From Mycobacterium spongiae (GTDB lineage: Bacteria; Actinomycetota; Actinomycetes; Mycobacteriales; Mycobacteriaceae), in the NCBI RefSeq assembly GCF_018278905.1, contig NZ_CP046600.1, positions 4,092,001-4,156,000 of the forward strand: DNA of 64,000 bases. The letters run 5' to 3'. Positions 8,700 to 18,707 of this stretch are shown here, piece by piece. Numbering within the stretch: the first letter of the stretch is position 1; each line of letters opens with the position of its first letter. Position numbers and translations under genes: made by a program. The notes under the pieces were generated by a model that worked only from the letters and a program-made list of their open reading frames with translations, was not told where the DNA came from and ran no database searches.

Positions 8700-10445
8700 A
8701 TGCTTCTGGCCTTGCTGCGCCAGTACATCCGGCCATACCGGCGGCTGATCGCCGTGCTGATGGTGCTGCAGCTGATCAGCACCCTGGCTTCGTTGTATCT
8801 GCCGACGGTCAACGCCTCGATCATCGACGACGGCATCGCCAAGGGCGACACCACGACCATCGTCAAGCTGGGCATGGTGATGCTCGGGGTCACCGCCCTA
8901 CAGATACTGTGCTCGGTCGGCGCCGTCTACTTCGGCTCACGGACCGGGACAGGCTTCGGCCGCGACCTACGCTCCGCCATGTTCGAACACATCATCACCT
9001 TCTCCGAACAGGAGACGGCCCGCTTCGGGGCGCCGACGTTGTTGACTCGGAGCACCAACGACGTCCGGCAGATCGTGTTCCTGGTTCAAATCGCCGCCAC
9101 CGTGCTGGTCAGCGCCCCCATCATGTGCGTCGGCGGGATCATCATGGCCGTTCACCAAGAGGTCGCGCTGACCTGGCTGCTCCTGATCAGCATCCCAGTT
9201 CTGGCGATCGCCAACTACTCGATCATGAGGCGTACGCTGCCGCTATTTCGCAGCATGCAAGGCCTCATCGACGGCATCAACCGGGTCATGCGCGACCAGC
9301 TGTCCGGTATGCGGGTAATCCGCGCGTTCGCCCGCGAACGATTCGAACGCGACAGGTTCGCCGCCGCCAATGCCGCACTATCGAACACCGCAATCAGCGC
9401 GGGCAATTGGCAGGCGCTGATGCTGCCGGTGACCACCCTGACGATCAACCTGTCCAGCGTCGCGGTGATCTGGTTCGGCGGACTCCGCATCGACCGGGGC
9501 CAGATGCAGATCGGCTCGCTGAGCGCCTTCCTGGCCTATTTCGCACAGATCTTGATGGCGGTGTTGATGGCGACGATGACGCTGGTCGTGCTCCCCCGCG
9601 CGGCCGTCTGTGCCGAACGGATCACCGAGGTGCTCGCTACGCCTGCTTCGCTACACAATCCGGAAGATCCCCAGTATCCGGCAGAAGGGATCACGGGTGT
9701 GGTGCGCCTCGACAGCGCGACATTCGCCTATCCCGGCGCCGACCTCCCAGTGCTACACGATGTCTCGTTGGCGGCACTGCCCGGCACCACAACCGCGATC
9801 GTCGGCGGCACCGGTTCGGGCAAGTCGACGCTGGTGTCGCTGATCTGCCGACTCTACGACGTCACCGCGGGCGCCGTGATGGTCGACGGCGTCGACGTCC
9901 GCGACTACCACACCGACCGACTCTGGTCGGCAATCGGACTCGTCCCCCAACGCAGCCACCTGTTCTCGGGCACCGTCGCGGACAATCTGCGCTACGGCGC
10001 GGCCCCAGAACAGCCGGTATCCGACGACGACATGTGGGAAGCGCTGCGGATTGCCGCGGCAGACGACTTCGTACGGCCACACGGACTGCACATGCGCGTC
10101 GCCCAGGGCGGCGCCAACTTCTCCGGGGGGCAACGTCAACGGCTAGCCATCGCCCGTGCGGTCATCCGCCGCCCGGCCATCTACCTCTTCGACGACGCAT
10201 TCTCGGCCCTAGACGTCCACACCGACGCACGCGTCCGCGCCGCACTGCGCGAGGTCGCCACCGATTCCACAATTATCGTTGTAACCCAAAGAATTTCGAC
10301 GGCTGCGCAGGCCGAGCAGGTGCTGGTCGTCGACGACGGCAAGATTGTCGGGGCGGGCACCCACGAATCGCTGCTGGCGGACTGCACCATCTATGCCGAA
10401 TTCGCCACCTCGCAATCTGCGACCGCCACAATCGGGAGGGCGTAA
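8700..10445 (+). CDS. ABC exporter subunit, TMD-NBD half-transporter (Rv1273c-like)
   Basis: A 581-residue half-transporter: six-helix exporter-type membrane domain (about residues 1-310), then an ATPase with Walker A ([10 protein letters not shown]), Q-loop (VPQRSHLF), signature ([11 protein letters not shown]) and Walker B ([11 protein letters not shown]). The Walker B is followed by Asp rather than Glu, which suggests a degenerate catalytic site as in heterodimeric exporters. The start at 8700 follows the remembered family N-terminus (MLLALLRQ); an in-frame ATG at 8682 is possible. Its stop overlaps the next gene's ATG (TAATG). Together they should form a heterodimer; substrate not evident. 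Confidence 0.93.
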   Translation: MLLALLRQYIRPYRRLIAVLMVLQLISTLASLYLPTVNASIIDDGIAKGDTTTIVKLGMVMLGVTALQILCSVGAVYFGSRTGTGFGRDLRSAMFEHIITFSEQETARFGAPTLLTRSTNDVRQIVFLVQIAATVLVSAPIMCVGGIIMAVHQEVALTWLLLISIPVLAIANYSIMRRTLPLFRSMQGLIDGINRVMRDQLSGMRVIRAFARERFERDRFAAANAALSNTAISAGNWQALMLPVTTLTINLSSVAVIWFGGLRIDRGQMQIGSLSAFLAYFAQILMAVLMATMTLVVLPRAAVCAERITEVLATPASLHNPEDPQYPAEGITGVVRLDSATFAYPGADLPVLHDVSLAALPGTTTAIVGGTGSGKSTLVSLICRLYDVTAGAVMVDGVDVRDYHTDRLWSAIGLVPQRSHLFSGTVADNLRYGAAPEQPVSDDDMWEALRIAAADDFVRPHGLHMRVAQGGANFSGGQRQRLAIARAVIRRPAIYLFDDAFSALDVHTDARVRAALREVATDSTIIVVTQRISTAAQAEQVLVVDDGKIVGAGTHESLLADCTIYAEFATSQSATATIGRA

Positions 10446-12382
10446 TGACCGCGGCAGCAGGTGCCAGGCCACGGGGTTCCGCGCCGGCGCCGGTCGCCCG
10501 GTCGCGCGACTTCTGGGGTACCGCGGCCCGCTTGGTCAAGCGGCTGGCACCGCAGCGCCGGCTCAGTTTCGCGGTGATCACGCTGGGCGTCAGCGGCACC
10601 GCGATCGGAGTCGTCGTCCCGCGGATCCTCGGCCACGCCACCGATCTGCTGTTCAACGGCGTGATCGGACGGCAGTTGCCCGCAGGCATCAGCAAGGCAC
10701 AGGCGATCGCGGCCGCGCGGTCCCGCGGCGACAACACCTTCGCCGACCTCCTGTCCGGGATGGATGTGGTGCCGGGCCAAGGCGTGCATCTCGCCGCGGT
10801 AGCACGCACGTTGGCGCTGGCGTTGACGCTGTATCTGATTGCCTCGCTGCTAGTTTGGGGACAGGCCCGCCTCCTCAACGTCACCGTGCAGCGGACCATA
10901 GCTGGGCTGCGTTCCGACGTCGAAGACAAGGTGCACCGGCTGCCGCTGTCCTACTTCGACGGGCGCCAACGCGGGGAACTGCTGAGCCGCGTCACCAACG
11001 ACATCGACAACGTGCAATCCTCGCTGTCGATGACGATCAGCCAACTGCTGACATCGATTCTGACGGTGGTCGCGGTGCTGGCGATGATGGTCTCGATCTC
11101 GCCGCTGCTCGCGCTGATCACGCTGCTGACGGTGCCGATGTCGCTGCTCGTGACGCGAGCGATCACGCGACGTTCGCGGCGCTTGTTCGTGGCGCAGTGG
11201 ACCAGCACGGGAATTCTCAACGCCCATCTGGAAGAGACCTACAGCGGGTTCACTCTCGTCAAGACATTCGGCCACCAGCTCGCAGCGCGACAACAGTTCC
11301 AGAAGTTCAACGACGACGTCTATCAGGCCAGTTTCGGCGCTCAGTTGTTCTCCGGTCTGGTGCAGCCGTCGGCAACCTTCATCGGCAACCTCGGCTACGT
11401 CGCGGTCGCGGTCGTGGGTGGCCTGCAGGTGGCCACCGGGCAGATCACTCTCGGAAGCATCCAGGCATTCATCCAGTACGTCCGCCAATTCAACACGCCT
11501 GTGAGTCAAGTGGCCGGCATGTACAACACCCTGCAGTCCGGGGTGGCCAGCGCCGAGCGGGTATTCGATCTGCTCGACGAGTCCGAGGAAGCACCGGACC
11601 CCGAACCGGCCCGCACGTCGATCTTGTCCCCGCCCCTCGGCTCGGATGCAGTGGGCGCCGACCTATCCGGCCGCGTTGAGTTTCAGCACGTGAGCTTCGC
11701 CTATCACCCCGACACTCCGGTCATTCGGGACCTGTCCATGGTGGCCGAACCGGGCCGCACTCTGGCCATCGTCGGACCAACCGGAGCCGGCAAGACGACG
11801 CTGGTGAACCTGCTGATGCGGTTCTACGAGGTCGATTCCGGGCGAATCTTGATCGACGGGGTCGATATCGCGTCGCTGAACAGGCAAACATTCCGATCGC
11901 GAATCGGCATGGTGCTGCAAGACACTTGGCTGTTCGACGGAACAATTGCCGAGAACATCGCCTACGGACGGCCGGAGGCCAGTGCGGACGAGATCGCCGA
12001 GGCCGCGAAGGCGGCCTACGTCGACAGGTTTGTCCATACACTGCCGGCCGGCTACCAGACCCGGATCAGCGGGGGCGGCGGCAATATCAGCGCCGGTGAA
12101 AAACAACTGATCACCATCGCCCGCGCCTTTCTCGCCCGCCCGCAGCTGTTGATTCTGGACGAGGCAACCAGCTCGGTCGATACTCGCACCGAGTTTCTCG
12201 TCCAGCGGGCTATGCGCGAACTGCGCAGGGATCGCACGAGTTTCATCATTGCCCATCGCCTTTCGACAATTCGCGATGCGGATCACATCGTGGTTGTGCG
12301 AGCCGGCAAAATCGTCGAACAAGGTAACCACGGGGAACTGCTGGCCCGCCGCGGCGCCTACTTCGAAATGATTCGCGCCTAG
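10445..12382 (+). CDS. ABC exporter subunit, TMD-NBD half-transporter (Rv1272c-like)
   Basis: A 645-residue partner of the preceding half-transporter. It has an N-terminal cytosolic tail, a six-helix membrane domain with a long first extracellular loop (residues about 65-115), and an NBD with Walker A ([10 protein letters not shown]), signature ([14 protein letters not shown]) and Walker [13 protein letters not shown]. It carries the catalytic Glu that the partner lacks. The ATG shares one base with the upstream stop, so expression is coupled. Family knowledge links Rv1272c to long-chain fatty-acid movement; for this species that is inference. Confidence 0.93.
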   Translation: MTAAAGARPRGSAPAPVARSRDFWGTAARLVKRLAPQRRLSFAVITLGVSGTAIGVVVPRILGHATDLLFNGVIGRQLPAGISKAQAIAAARSRGDNTFADLLSGMDVVPGQGVHLAAVARTLALALTLYLIASLLVWGQARLLNVTVQRTIAGLRSDVEDKVHRLPLSYFDGRQRGELLSRVTNDIDNVQSSLSMTISQLLTSILTVVAVLAMMVSISPLLALITLLTVPMSLLVTRAITRRSRRLFVAQWTSTGILNAHLEETYSGFTLVKTFGHQLAARQQFQKFNDDVYQASFGAQLFSGLVQPSATFIGNLGYVAVAVVGGLQVATGQITLGSIQAFIQYVRQFNTPVSQVAGMYNTLQSGVASAERVFDLLDESEEAPDPEPARTSILSPPLGSDAVGADLSGRVEFQHVSFAYHPDTPVIRDLSMVAEPGRTLAIVGPTGAGKTTLVNLLMRFYEVDSGRILIDGVDIASLNRQTFRSRIGMVLQDTWLFDGTIAENIAYGRPEASADEIAEAAKAAYVDRFVHTLPAGYQTRISGGGGNISAGEKQLITIARAFLARPQLLILDEATSSVDTRTEFLVQRAMRELRRDRTSFIIAHRLSTIRDADHIVVVRAGKIVEQGNHGELLARRGAYFEMIRA

Positions 12383-12387
12383 CCGAG

Positions 12388-12404
12388 CTGGTGCCCGGCG
12401 CCAG
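12388..12404 (+). terminator. Weak hairpin after the ABC exporter operon
   Basis: CTGGTGC-CCG-GCGCCAG can form a seven-pair stem (one G-U) starting six bases after the exporter stop codon. There is no U-tract, which is common in mycobacteria. Tentative. Confidence 0.3.
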
Positions 12405-12534
12405 GGTTACTTGCGATGCAAGGACACCGAGCTGGGCCAGTCGTGTTCAGTCGTTATATGACAAGCCGCATAGCGGCTGGACCACCACGCGAATCCCCAC
12501 AACACTATTTTGGTCGCAGGTGCATCGTGGGACA

Positions 12535-12557
12535 ATTTGTGGATGTCCTCCACAAAT
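12535..12557 (+). promoter_or_regulatory. Inverted repeat spanning the methyltransferase start codon
   Basis: ATTTGTGGA-TGTCC-TCCACAAAT: perfect 9-base arms with a 5-base loop. The ATG at 12543 begins on the last base of the left arm. It could be a repressor operator or an mRNA hairpin hiding the start. A possible -10 (TATTTT) lies at 12505-12510. Confidence 0.5.
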
Positions 12558-13373
12558 ACAATTGAAAAAATCGCCGTGCGATCCTACATGCGCTGGACGA
12601 GTTTTAAGAGCGCGGCAGCATATATGTACTTTTGGGTGACCCTCTTTATGACCCGCCGGCGCACGGTCGATGACGTTCTTTTCCTCAATTGGGGCTACGA
12701 GGAAGACCCTCCGATGCGCATACCGCTCGACGAGTCGGACGAGCCAAACCGGTACAGCATCCAGCTCTACCATCGAACCGCAACCCAAGTAGATCTGACC
12801 AACAAGAACGTCCTCGAGGTCGGTTGTGGTCATGGCGGGGGAGCTTCGTACCTCACGCGCACGTTGCACCCGGCTACCTATACCGGGTTGGATCTCAACT
12901 GGGTGGCCGTCAGGTTCTGTCGCGGCCGGCACGACGCGCCCGGGTTGCATTTCCTGCAAGGCGACGCGGAGAAGCTACCGTTCCCGGACGAATCCTTCGA
13001 CGCGGTGATCAATGTCGAATCGTCGCACTGCTACCCGCACCTTTCACGTTTCTTCGCCGAGGTCGCACGGGTACTGCGGCCCGGAGGGTATTTTCTGTAC
13101 TCCGATATGCGCCGCGCGCCGGAGATACCCAACTGGGAAGCGGCGATAGCTGATACCGCGATGCGGATGCTGGACGACAAGGCCATCACTGCCGACGTGC
13201 TACGCGGATTGGCGAACAATTCGGCACGGCAAGCCAGAGTGGTCAACAGTACTTTCCCTGCCTTCGTCCGCTGGATGATCCGTCCAGTATTCGGCGTAGA
13301 AGGAGGCTCGTTCTACCGAAGCCTCCAAACCGGGGGCATCTCCTACCGGATGTTTTGTTTCGTCAAACCGTGA
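12543..13373 (+). CDS. SAM-dependent lipid/glycolipid O-methyltransferase (Rv2952/GPL methyltransferase type)
   Basis: A 276-residue class I methyltransferase. The motif-I SAM loop is [15 protein letters not shown], followed by an acidic GLDLN, then [14 protein letters not shown] and [11 protein letters not shown]. The stretch [10 protein letters not shown] and SDEPNR...[11 protein letters not shown] is shared with the phthiotriol dimycocerosate methyltransferase Rv2952 and with glycopeptidolipid/fatty-acid methyltransferases, as I recall them. It therefore probably methylates a hydroxyl on a surface lipid. H37Rv has no such gene after Rv1272c. The 5' part is AT-richer and hydrophobic. The ATG at 12543 is preferred; an upstream TTG at 12510 is possible. 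It ends 16 bases from the convergent SDR. Confidence 0.87.
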   Translation: MSSTNTIEKIAVRSYMRWTSFKSAAAYMYFWVTLFMTRRRTVDDVLFLNWGYEEDPPMRIPLDESDEPNRYSIQLYHRTATQVDLTNKNVLEVGCGHGGGASYLTRTLHPATYTGLDLNWVAVRFCRGRHDAPGLHFLQGDAEKLPFPDESFDAVINVESSHCYPHLSRFFAEVARVLRPGGYFLYSDMRRAPEIPNWEAAIADTAMRMLDDKAITADVLRGLANNSARQARVVNSTFPAFVRWMIRPVFGVEGGSFYRSLQTGGISYRMFCFVKP

Positions 13374-13374
13374 T

Positions 13375-13387
13375 CGGCTGCCAGCCG
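13375..13387. terminator. Possible bidirectional hairpin between convergent genes
   Basis: CGGCT-GCC-AGCCG forms a five-pair stem in the 16-base gap between the methyltransferase stop and the SDR stop. Short, and without a U-tract. Confidence 0.3.
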
Positions 13388-13389
13388 GG

Positions 13390-14184
13390 TCAGGTGGCCT
13401 GATGGGACATCCCGGTTAGTACGAATTCAGTAGCACGCCTGGGTATCTCGACAATCATTGATACCGCCGCCGCTCGTTTGGGGAGCCGCACGTGCTTTCG
13501 CCCCTTTTGCACCGCGATAACGGTTCGCTCAGCTACTTTTTCGGCAGGGATGGCCACCAGCGCCCCGGTGTAATGCAAGCGGCGAAACGACCGCGCGGTG
13601 GGCTCGTAGGTCTTGGTCTTGGCCAGCATGTCTGTCGGGATCGGGCCAAGTTCCACGAGTGTAGTGGATATCGGCAATCCACGCAGATCCACTCGCAGCC
13701 CGGCGGTGAAGTGCGAAAGCGCAGCCTTAGAAGCGGAATAGACCAGCAGGCCAGGCAGATTCGTACAGCCCATCAGCGACGATACGTTGACGATATGACC
13801 GCCGTTTCGTTGGAGCATCCGCGGGATTGCTTGCCGGCAGAGCTCGGCAGCAGCCAAGTAGTTGACCTGGGTAACCTTGTGCAGCTCATCGGCGTGCACA
13901 CTGGCGAAACCGGCGACAACGACATCCGCGGCGTTGTTGACGAGGACATCAACCGGCCCCGCCTGATCCTCAATGTCGGCGAAAAGCGTTGCTACCTCGG
14001 CGGGGTCTGACAAGTCAGCGATGTGCGCCGTGCCTCCGAGCTCGTTCGCAAGTTCTGTGAGCGTGTCCTCGGTCCGCGCGACAAGCGCGACGACGGCACC
14101 GGCATCGCGGAAGGCGCGCGCAAGAGCCGCACCAATACCTCGCGACGCCCCGGTGACAACTACCCGCTTGCCCCGCAGGTTCAC
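13390..14184 (-). CDS. Short-chain dehydrogenase/reductase
   Basis: A 264-residue classical SDR. It has the NAD(P)-binding TGASRGIG at residues 11-18, NNAAD, the catalytic Ser in NVSSLMG and YSASK with the catalytic Tyr and Lys. The C-terminal tail is Arg/Lys-rich with a hydrophobic end, as in lipid-acting mycobacterial SDRs. The GTG at 14184 lies seven bases after a consensus -10 (TACAAT on the minus strand, 14192-14197), so it is leaderless. It converges with the added methyltransferase; both are absent from the H37Rv locus as I remember it. Substrate unknown, possibly an acyl or keto lipid. Confidence 0.87.
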   Translation of the reverse strand: MNLRGKRVVVTGASRGIGAALARAFRDAGAVVALVARTEDTLTELANELGGTAHIADLSDPAEVATLFADIEDQAGPVDVLVNNAADVVVAGFASVHADELHKVTQVNYLAAAELCRQAIPRMLQRNGGHIVNVSSLMGCTNLPGLLVYSASKAALSHFTAGLRVDLRGLPISTTLVELGPIPTDMLAKTKTYEPTARSFRRLHYTGALVAIPAEKVAERTVIAVQKGRKHVRLPKRAAAVSMIVEIPRRATEFVLTGMSHQAT

Positions 14185-14353
14185 GACCGAGATTGTAGGT
14201 GCTCACCGGAACAAAGCGCAGCCGAGAGCCCGGCGATCGCGGATCGCGGCCGTGGGCGTATCCCTGCCGCCAAGAAGTTGTTGAGAATCCACCAAGCGCC
14301 CGGCTCCACGCTGAGGTCATCAAGCGAAATCCCACAGACAAAGGATTGCCACG

Positions 14354-14686
14354 ATGATCTCATCCCGCGTCATTGCAGCTTTCACCACGGCGGTCGGCGC
14401 CAGCGCGATCGGCCTTGCGGTTGCTACCGCCGGCACCGCCAGCGCCAACACCACCGACGAAGAGTTCCTAGCCCAGATGAGGGCCATCGGGGTCAGCTTC
14501 TCCTCGCCCCAGGCGGCTGGTCAACAAGGCCAACAGGTCTGCGGTGAGTTGGCCGCAGGCAAGAACGGGACTGACATTGCCGAAGAGGTCCTGAGCCAGA
14601 CCGACCTGACCGCCAAGCAGGCCGCCTACTTCGTCGTCGACGCGACCAGGGCCTACTGCCCGGAATACGCCAGCCAGCTCACCTGA
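14354..14686 (+). CDS. Secreted DUF732 protein (Rv1271c-like)
   Basis: A 110-residue exported protein. The signal peptide (MISSRVIAAFTTAVGASAIG...) ends near ASAN at about residue 32. The mature domain is a small helical DUF732 with two Cys (VCGEL and YCPEY) likely forming a disulphide. SD AAAGGA lies about nine bases before the ATG. It sits upstream of lprA on the same strand, 118 bases apart. Function is unknown in the family. Confidence 0.88.
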   Translation: MISSRVIAAFTTAVGASAIGLAVATAGTASANTTDEEFLAQMRAIGVSFSSPQAAGQQGQQVCGELAAGKNGTDIAEEVLSQTDLTAKQAAYFVVDATRAYCPEYASQLT

Positions 14687-14804
14687 TCGATCCACTCGGG
14701 CCGCGGGGATCCCGGTCGTTTGAGCTGAGCATCTGGCTGTTGACTACGCTGCTCGGCAATTGCTATGCAGTACACAGCCCGTGGGCCAACACAGGGAGAT
14801 TCCG

Positions 14805-15545
14805 ATGAAGCTTGCGCCTCGTACTCTTGCCGCCATCGCAGCACTAGCCCTCGTGCTCGCCATCGGCGGCTGCTCCAGTGACGACGGCTCCGGCGCCTCC
14901 GGGCCAACGACGGGCACGGCCGCCACCGCATCCACCGGCGACGCCACCACAATGCTCAACCAGGCCGCCGATGCCATGCGAAAAGTCACCGGGATGCACG
15001 TCAGCCTCACGGTCGACGGCGACGTGCCAAATCTCCGGGTGACCAAGCTGGAGGGCGATATCTCCAACACGCCGCAAACGGTCGCAACCGGGAGCGCGAC
15101 CATGCTGGTCGGCAGCGACAAGAAAGAAGACGCCAAGTTCGTCTACGTCGACGGTCATCTGTACTCCGATCTGGGGCAGCCCGGCACCTACACCGATTTC
15201 GGGAACGGCGCCTCGATCTACAACGTGTCGGTGCTCCTCGACCCCGACAAAGGCCTGGCCAACTTGCTGGCCAACCTCAAGGACGGATCAGTCGCCGGCA
15301 GCGAGCAGGTGAACGGGGTGTCCACCACCAAGATCACCGGGGAGTCTTCGGCGGACGACATCGCTACGCTCGCCGGGTCACGGTTGACCTCGGAAAACGT
15401 CGAGACAGTGCCCACCACCGTCTGGATCGCGACGGACGGATCGTCTCACCTAGTCCAGATCGAGATCGTCCCAACGGCGAACACGTCGGTGACATTGGTG
15501 ATGTCCGACTGGGGCAAACAGGTCACCGCCACCAAACCGACATAG
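14805..15545 (+). CDS. lprA: Lipoprotein LprA (LppX/LprAFG family)
   Basis: A 246-residue lipoprotein. The signal is MKLAPRTLAAIAALALVLA with lipobox IGGC (about residues 21-24). The mature domain matches the LppX_LprAFG fold, which has a hydrophobic cavity and binds acylated glycolipids. LprA is known as a TLR2-agonist lipoprotein in M. tuberculosis. The start at 14805 is preceded by SD GGGAG at 14794-14798. It is clearly homologous to the remembered H37Rv LprA, but the linker after the lipid Cys is divergent, with a longer Ser/Gly/Thr stretch. Confidence 0.92.
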   Translation: MKLAPRTLAAIAALALVLAIGGCSSDDGSGASGPTTGTAATASTGDATTMLNQAADAMRKVTGMHVSLTVDGDVPNLRVTKLEGDISNTPQTVATGSATMLVGSDKKEDAKFVYVDGHLYSDLGQPGTYTDFGNGASIYNVSVLLDPDKGLANLLANLKDGSVAGSEQVNGVSTTKITGESSADDIATLAGSRLTSENVETVPTTVWIATDGSSHLVQIEIVPTANTSVTLVMSDWGKQVTATKPT

Positions 15546-15624
15546 CCACCGTGGTAGGCGTCGCAGCAGTTGATCGCAAACCGTTGAAACCGCCGGACCG
15601 CCGGCACTCGGAAAGGACGCACCA

Positions 15625-15996
15625 TTGACGACGATGATTACCCGTCGGCGGCGGTTCACGGTGGCCGTCGCGGGCGCGGCTACTCTCACCGCGCTGGCCG
15701 CGGGGCTTGCTCCCGCCGCAGGTGCCGCTGACAATTACGGCGCGATTGCCTACTCTGGCAACGGCTCATGGGGCCGATCGTGGGACTACCCAACTCGCGC
15801 CGCGGCTGAAGCCACCGCGGTCAAGTCGTGTGGCTATTCCGACTGCAAGGTGCTCACGAGCTTCACCCAGTGCGGTGCCGTCGCCGCCGATGGCGAGGCG
15901 TTTCAGGGCGGCGTCGGACCAACGCTGATCTCGGCCATGAAAGACGCTTTGAGCAAGCTCGGCGGTGGCTATATCGACACCTGGGCCTGCAACTGA
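15625..15996 (+). CDS. Secreted DUF4189 protein (Rv1269c-like)
   Basis: A 123-residue exported protein. A twin-Arg-rich n-region (RRRRF) and hydrophobic core end at an AxA site (PAAGAA, about residue 35). The mature DUF4189 domain has four or more Cys (SCGYSDCKV, QCGAV, WACN) that probably form disulphides. The start is TTG at 15625 with SD GAAAGGA seven bases upstream; an ATG at 15634 is possible. Length matches the remembered Rv1269c. Function not established. Confidence 0.87.
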   Translation: MTTMITRRRRFTVAVAGAATLTALAAGLAPAAGAADNYGAIAYSGNGSWGRSWDYPTRAAAEATAVKSCGYSDCKVLTSFTQCGAVAADGEAFQGGVGPTLISAMKDALSKLGGGYIDTWACN

Positions 15997-16333
15997 TCTA
16001 CGTCGAGTTCGGCAGTCCGGCGCTGCTCGGCCGTGCCGGCCCGTCGGCGCCTCCCCAATGTCGATCGTCCGCCTCCGCTGGCGTGTTCGGCTGACCACCA
16101 ATAGAGCTTGCGTCCGATATCAACAATTATCTTGGTGGCGTGGGTGTTTCAGCCATCCTGCTCACCAGGGACGCGCGACGAGTAAGAGCGAGCGCAATTG
16201 TCGACCGCGGCATCGAAGAAGCTCGACGGCGTGCCGGCATCCCGGTTGTTACCGGATCGGCACACTTCGTACCACAATGACAAGCAACGACACCGTGTTG
16301 GCACCGTGATGATGAAGTCACAGAGGACCCGGA
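15997..16333. other. Intergenic region where Rv1268c would lie; no gene seen
   Basis: 337 bases between the Rv1269c-like gene and embR. H37Rv carries a gene of about 230 codons (Rv1268c) here; no frame in this stretch has a convincing start or product. An AT-rich part contains CCACCAA (16095-16101) and its inverted partner TTGGTGG (16132-16138). The 3' end holds the embR SD (AGAGGA). Confidence 0.5.
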
Positions 16334-17506
16334 ATGGCTGGTAGTGCAATGCCGGAACAGCATCTCGAGTTCGGTCTGCTCGGGCCGTTGGAGATGAGCG
16401 TTGGCGGCGCGCCGGCGCCGCTGGGCACACCCAAACAGCGGGCCGTGCTGGCCATGCTGGTCATCAACCGCAACAGACCGGTCGGCGTCGACGCCCTCAT
16501 CACGGCCCTATGGGAGGGGAAGCCCCCTTCGGGGGCAAGGGCAAGTATCCATTCGTATGTGTCCAATCTGCGCAAGCTGCTTGGCGGCGCGGTGGGTGAC
16601 CCGCGGGCATTGTTGGCCGCGGCGCCGCCGGGCTATCGACTCAGTATCGCCGAGAGCACCTGCGATCAGGGGCGGTTCCTCGCCGAGAAGAACGCTGGCG
16701 TACACGCTGCGGCTGCCGGCCGGTTCGAACTGGCCAGCCGCCACCTGTCGGCGGCACTGGCCGAATGGCGTGGACCGGTGCTTGACGACCTGCGCGACTT
16801 CCAGTTCGTCGACGTCTTCGCGACCGCGTTGGTAGAGGAAAAAATTCTGGCGCACACCGCCAAGGCGGAAGCCGAAATCGCTTGTGGCCGGGCGGCGGCG
16901 GTGATCACCGAACTTGAAACTCTGACGGCCGAAGACCCCTACCGAGAGCCGCTATGGACACAGCTGATCACCGCCTACTATCTCACCGACCGGCAATCCG
17001 ACGCCCTGGGCGCCTATCGCCGGGTCAAGGCAACACTGAGTGACGATCTCGGCATCGACCCCGGCCATACACTGCGCGAACTCCACGAACGGATCCTGCG
17101 TCAGGAACCGCTGGACGTGAAGAAAACCGCACAGACCACCGCCGCGGACACCGTCACGGCGCTCGATGAATACACCAGGGTGTCGGGCCAGCTGGCCGAA
17201 GCCTTCCTGCACGACGTGGCTTCGGGTCGCGATCACCCACTGCAATCCGCGGCCACCAGGATCGGGCGTCTTCACGACAACGACATCGTGCTGAACAGCC
17301 CGAACGTCAGCCGCCACCACGCTGTCATCGTCGATACGGGTACCAACTACATCATCAACGACCTCCGGTCGTCGAACGGAGTGCATGTCGAGCACCAGCG
17401 GATCCGCTCCGCCGCCACCCTCAACAATGGCGACCACATCCGCATCTGCGACCACGAGTTCACCTTCCAGATCACCGCGCGGTCCGCTACACGTGTCGAT
17501 GGATGA
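16334..17506 (+). CDS. embR: Transcriptional regulator EmbR (SARP-type DNA-binding, BTAD, FHA)
   Basis: A 390-residue regulator. An OmpR-type winged helix occupies about residues 10-105 (GTPKQRAVLAMLV, SYVSNLRKLLGG). A bacterial transcription activation domain (about 110-255) contains ELETLTAEDPYREPLW. A C-terminal FHA domain (about 300-375) has GRLHDNDIVL, SRHHAVI and the NG pair in SSNGVHV. In M. tuberculosis EmbR binds the embCAB promoter and is phosphorylated by PknH through FHA recognition. The start at 16334 has SD AGAGGA. The next genes on this strand are two PknH-type kinases. Confidence 0.95.
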   Translation: MAGSAMPEQHLEFGLLGPLEMSVGGAPAPLGTPKQRAVLAMLVINRNRPVGVDALITALWEGKPPSGARASIHSYVSNLRKLLGGAVGDPRALLAAAPPGYRLSIAESTCDQGRFLAEKNAGVHAAAAGRFELASRHLSAALAEWRGPVLDDLRDFQFVDVFATALVEEKILAHTAKAEAEIACGRAAAVITELETLTAEDPYREPLWTQLITAYYLTDRQSDALGAYRRVKATLSDDLGIDPGHTLRELHERILRQEPLDVKKTAQTTAADTVTALDEYTRVSGQLAEAFLHDVASGRDHPLQSAATRIGRLHDNDIVLNSPNVSRHHAVIVDTGTNYIINDLRSSNGVHVEHQRIRSAATLNNGDHIRICDHEFTFQITARSATRVDG

Positions 17507-17818
17507 TGCTGCTGCGCAATGCTTCTCCCTGTTGCCGGGCCTGATCAAGCCGAACAGGACAACCGGCAGCGTGTTGCTGATCGCCACAAGGCGAATCGCC
17601 ACAAGACTTTTCGTGACAATCCCGCAGCGCACGTAGTGGGTAGCCACCACCGCCCGGGTGCAGCGTAGGAAGGCGACGCGCGATGTGGCGGATTTCATGC
17701 GCTGGCGCCGGCAAGCGCATAACGTCATGGTTGCTGGACCCGGGCGACGGCCGATGCGATGCCAAGTCGCTGTTGATAGTGTCGGCGGCATTGCGGGTTG
17801 GTTGGGAGGAAACGAGCG
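17507..17818 (+). other. embR-pknH1 intergenic region with promoter
   Basis: 312 bases. The only recognisable elements are at the 3' end: a -10-like TAGTGT at 17777-17782 in a block shared with the second kinase's upstream region, and the SD GGGAGGA at 17804-17810. No supported gene is seen in the rest. Confidence 0.45.
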
Positions 17819-18707
17819 ATGAGCGACGCGCAGGACTCTCGCGTGGGATCGATGTTTGGTCCCTACCACCTCAAACGGCTGCTGGGCCGCGGCGGGATGG
17901 GCGAGGTCTACGAGGCCGAGCACACGGTCAAAGAATGGACGGTCGCGGTCAAGCTGATGACCGCGGAGTTCAGCAAGGACCCGGTGTTTCGTGAGCGGAT
18001 GAAGCGCGAAGCCCGTACTGCCGGCCGGTTGCAGGAACCCCACGTCGTGCCCATCCACGACTACGGCGAAATCGACGGGCAACTCTTCCTGGAAATGCGC
18101 CTCGTCGAAGGCACCGACCTCGACAGCGTCCTCAAACGCTACGGACCACTGACCCCGCCCCGCGCGGTCGCCATCATCACCCAAATGGCCTCAGCCCTCG
18201 ACGCCGCCCACGCTGATGGAGTGATGCACCGCGACGTCAAACCGCAAAACATCCTGGTGACCCCGGACGACTTCGCCTACCTTGTGGACTTCGGCATCGC
18301 CAGCGCCACCGGCGACGAGAAGCTGACTCAGTTGGGCACCGCGGTGGGCACCTGGAAATACATGGCCCCGGAACGGTTTTCCAACGACGAAGTGACCTAC
18401 CGCGCCGATGTCTACGCACTGGCGTGCGTGCTGCACGAGTGCCTGACCGGCGCCCCGCCCTACCGCGCGGACAGCGCCAGCATGCTGGTCACCGCCCACC
18501 TCATGGATCCGATCCCGCAGCCCAGCACCGTGCGCGCGGGCATCCCGAAGGCCTTCGACACGGTGATCTCGCGCGGTATGGCCAAAAAGCCCGAGGACCG
18601 CTTCGCCAGCGCTGGTGATCTGGCGCTGGCCGCGCACGACGCGCTCAGCACCCCCGACCAGGACCACGCCGCGGACATCGTGCGCCGCAGCCAAGAATCC
18701 ACCCTGC
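17769..18707 (+). repeat. Direct repeat copy 1 (promoter and kinase domain of pknH1)
   Basis: Nearly identical to 22233-23170, displaced by about 4463 bases. It covers the upstream block (GCTGTTGATAGTGTCGGCGG), the SD and the whole kinase-coding part. Divergence begins right after the codons for SQEST. Recombination between the copies would delete one kinase sensor and the ABC gene, as in RD900 deletions. Confidence 0.85.

Noticed and set aside
8594..12382. A 1262-codon open frame that looks like a giant fusion ahead of the second ABC subunit
   Set aside because: Its first part is the wrong frame of the first ABC gene (Arg/Pro/His-rich, no domain). The real gene begins at the ATG 10445, which overlaps the upstream stop.
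15997..16333. Remnant of Rv1268c
   Set aside because: No frame with a signal peptide or recognisable segment remains; called intergenic.
16952..18184. A 410-codon minus-strand frame across embR and pknH1
   Set aside because: Opposes two strongly supported genes and recurs at the pknH2 copy because the DNA is duplicated, not because it is conserved coding sequence.
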